Source: Verrucomicrobiota bacterium (lineage in GTDB: Bacteria; Verrucomicrobiota; Verrucomicrobiia; Opitutales; Seribacteraceae). From it: a DNA stretch of 5,496 nt. This document shows, one piece after another, positions 5,088-5,496 of this stretch (position 1 is its first letter; each line of letters begins with the position of its first letter). The notes under the pieces are model-generated. The model saw only the letters and a list, made by a program, of their open reading frames with translations, did no database searches and was not told the origin of the DNA. Made by a program: the position numbers and the translations under genes. The DNA lies in NCBI GenBank assembly GCA_030830145.1, contig JAURNO010000521.1, positions 1 through 5,496 of the forward strand. The letters run 5' to 3'.

Positions 5088-5496
5088 ATGGAACCAATTG
5101 TCAGCCTATTCAAGCGCAGGGAGTTGCTTTGGCAATTTCTCTTGAGGAACGTCAAGTCCAGGCACAGGGGGAGCGTTCTTGGAGCTCTTTGGTTGGTCAT
5201 GAACCCCTTGCTCATGCTGAGTCTTTATGTCTTTGCCTTCGGGGTGGTTTTCGGGGGGAGGTTTACGGATTCCCCGGATGAATCGACCTTGGATTATGCC
5301 CTCGGGATATTCTTGGGGTTGAACGTGCTGGGTCTGGTTTCGGGTATCATTGGAGCCTCTCCGGGCATTATCGTGGGACAACCGAATTTCGTGAAGAAAG
5401 TAGTCTTTCCTCTTGAAATATTACCTGCGGCCATGACCGGAGCCTTGGCCTACGACTTACTGATTGGCCTCGGTTTGTGCTTAACCGGGATTGCTA
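5088..5496 (+). CDS. ABC-2 type polysaccharide/LPS export permease (Wzm/TagG/KpsM family), N-terminal part
   Basis: Starting at ATG 5088 the frame stays open to the window end, giving 136 residues of an expected 260-280. The N-terminal cytoplasmic helix RRELLWQFLLRNVKSRHRG (10-28), followed by SVLGALWLVMNPLL (29-42), is typical of ABC-2 permeases that export O-antigen, capsule or teichoic-acid chains. Membrane segments lie at about 33-56, 70-92 and 112-134. The loop QPNFVKKVVFPLEILP (98-113) is a strong family hallmark. The permease normally pairs with an ATP-binding subunit (Wzt/TagH/KpsT), which should lie just downstream, outside the window. It starts 54 bases after the protease stop. No strong ribosome binding site or terminator is visible in that gap, so a shared transcript is possible. 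Which glycan is exported cannot be told. Confidence 0.93.
   Translation, partial: MEPIVSLFKRRELLWQFLLRNVKSRHRGSVLGALWLVMNPLLMLSLYVFAFGVVFGGRFTDSPDESTLDYALGIFLGLNVLGLVSGIIGASPGIIVGQPNFVKKVVFPLEILPAAMTGALAYDLLIGLGLCLTGIA

Noticed and set aside
4714..5097. Antisense open frame across the protease 3' end
   Set aside because: It is a shadow of the aromatic-repeat coding region; its translation is charged and irregular with no recognisable domain.
5106..5381. Antisense open frame opposite the last gene
   Set aside because: The + strand frame here encodes a clear ABC-2 permease, so the reverse frame is a shadow.

Overview
The window reads as a compact chromosomal segment of a Gram-negative, LPS-making bacterium, with all genes on the + strand. 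Best guess for the host is a Verrucomicrobiota member, possibly Opitutae/Puniceicoccales-like. This is inference: it rests on a lipid A acyltransferase, an IF-3 with an acidic C-terminal tail, near absence of strong Shine-Dalgarno sequences, and an aromatic-rich C-terminal domain on a secreted protease that I recall from that group. No database was searched.

Left part (1-1588): the 3' end of an unrecognised helical protein overlaps by ATGA a gene for an LpxA-type UDP-GlcNAc acyltransferase. A 48-base gap then leads to an A-type iron-sulfur carrier (IscA/ErpA/SufA family). Middle (1589-2793): a 112-base spacer with a small hairpin precedes infC (translation initiation factor IF-3). It is followed after 28 bases by crcB (Fluc fluoride channel) instead of the common rpmI-rplT partners.

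Right part (2840-5496): an exported protein with a small beta-rich domain and a 175-residue proline-rich tail overlaps by 41 bases, in another reading frame, a secreted S1-family serine protease with a complete His/Asp/Ser triad and a C-terminal domain of aromatic repeats. The start of a Wzm-type ABC-2 polysaccharide-export permease follows and runs off the window.

The first six genes are mostly housekeeping or envelope functions. The least explained part is the proline-rich protein/protease pair: two exported products tied together by gene overlap, with a polyproline stretch just upstream of the second start and an uncharacterised aromatic repeat domain. No RNA genes, mobile elements, CRISPR arrays or origins were seen, and no stretch over 300 bases lacks a gene.
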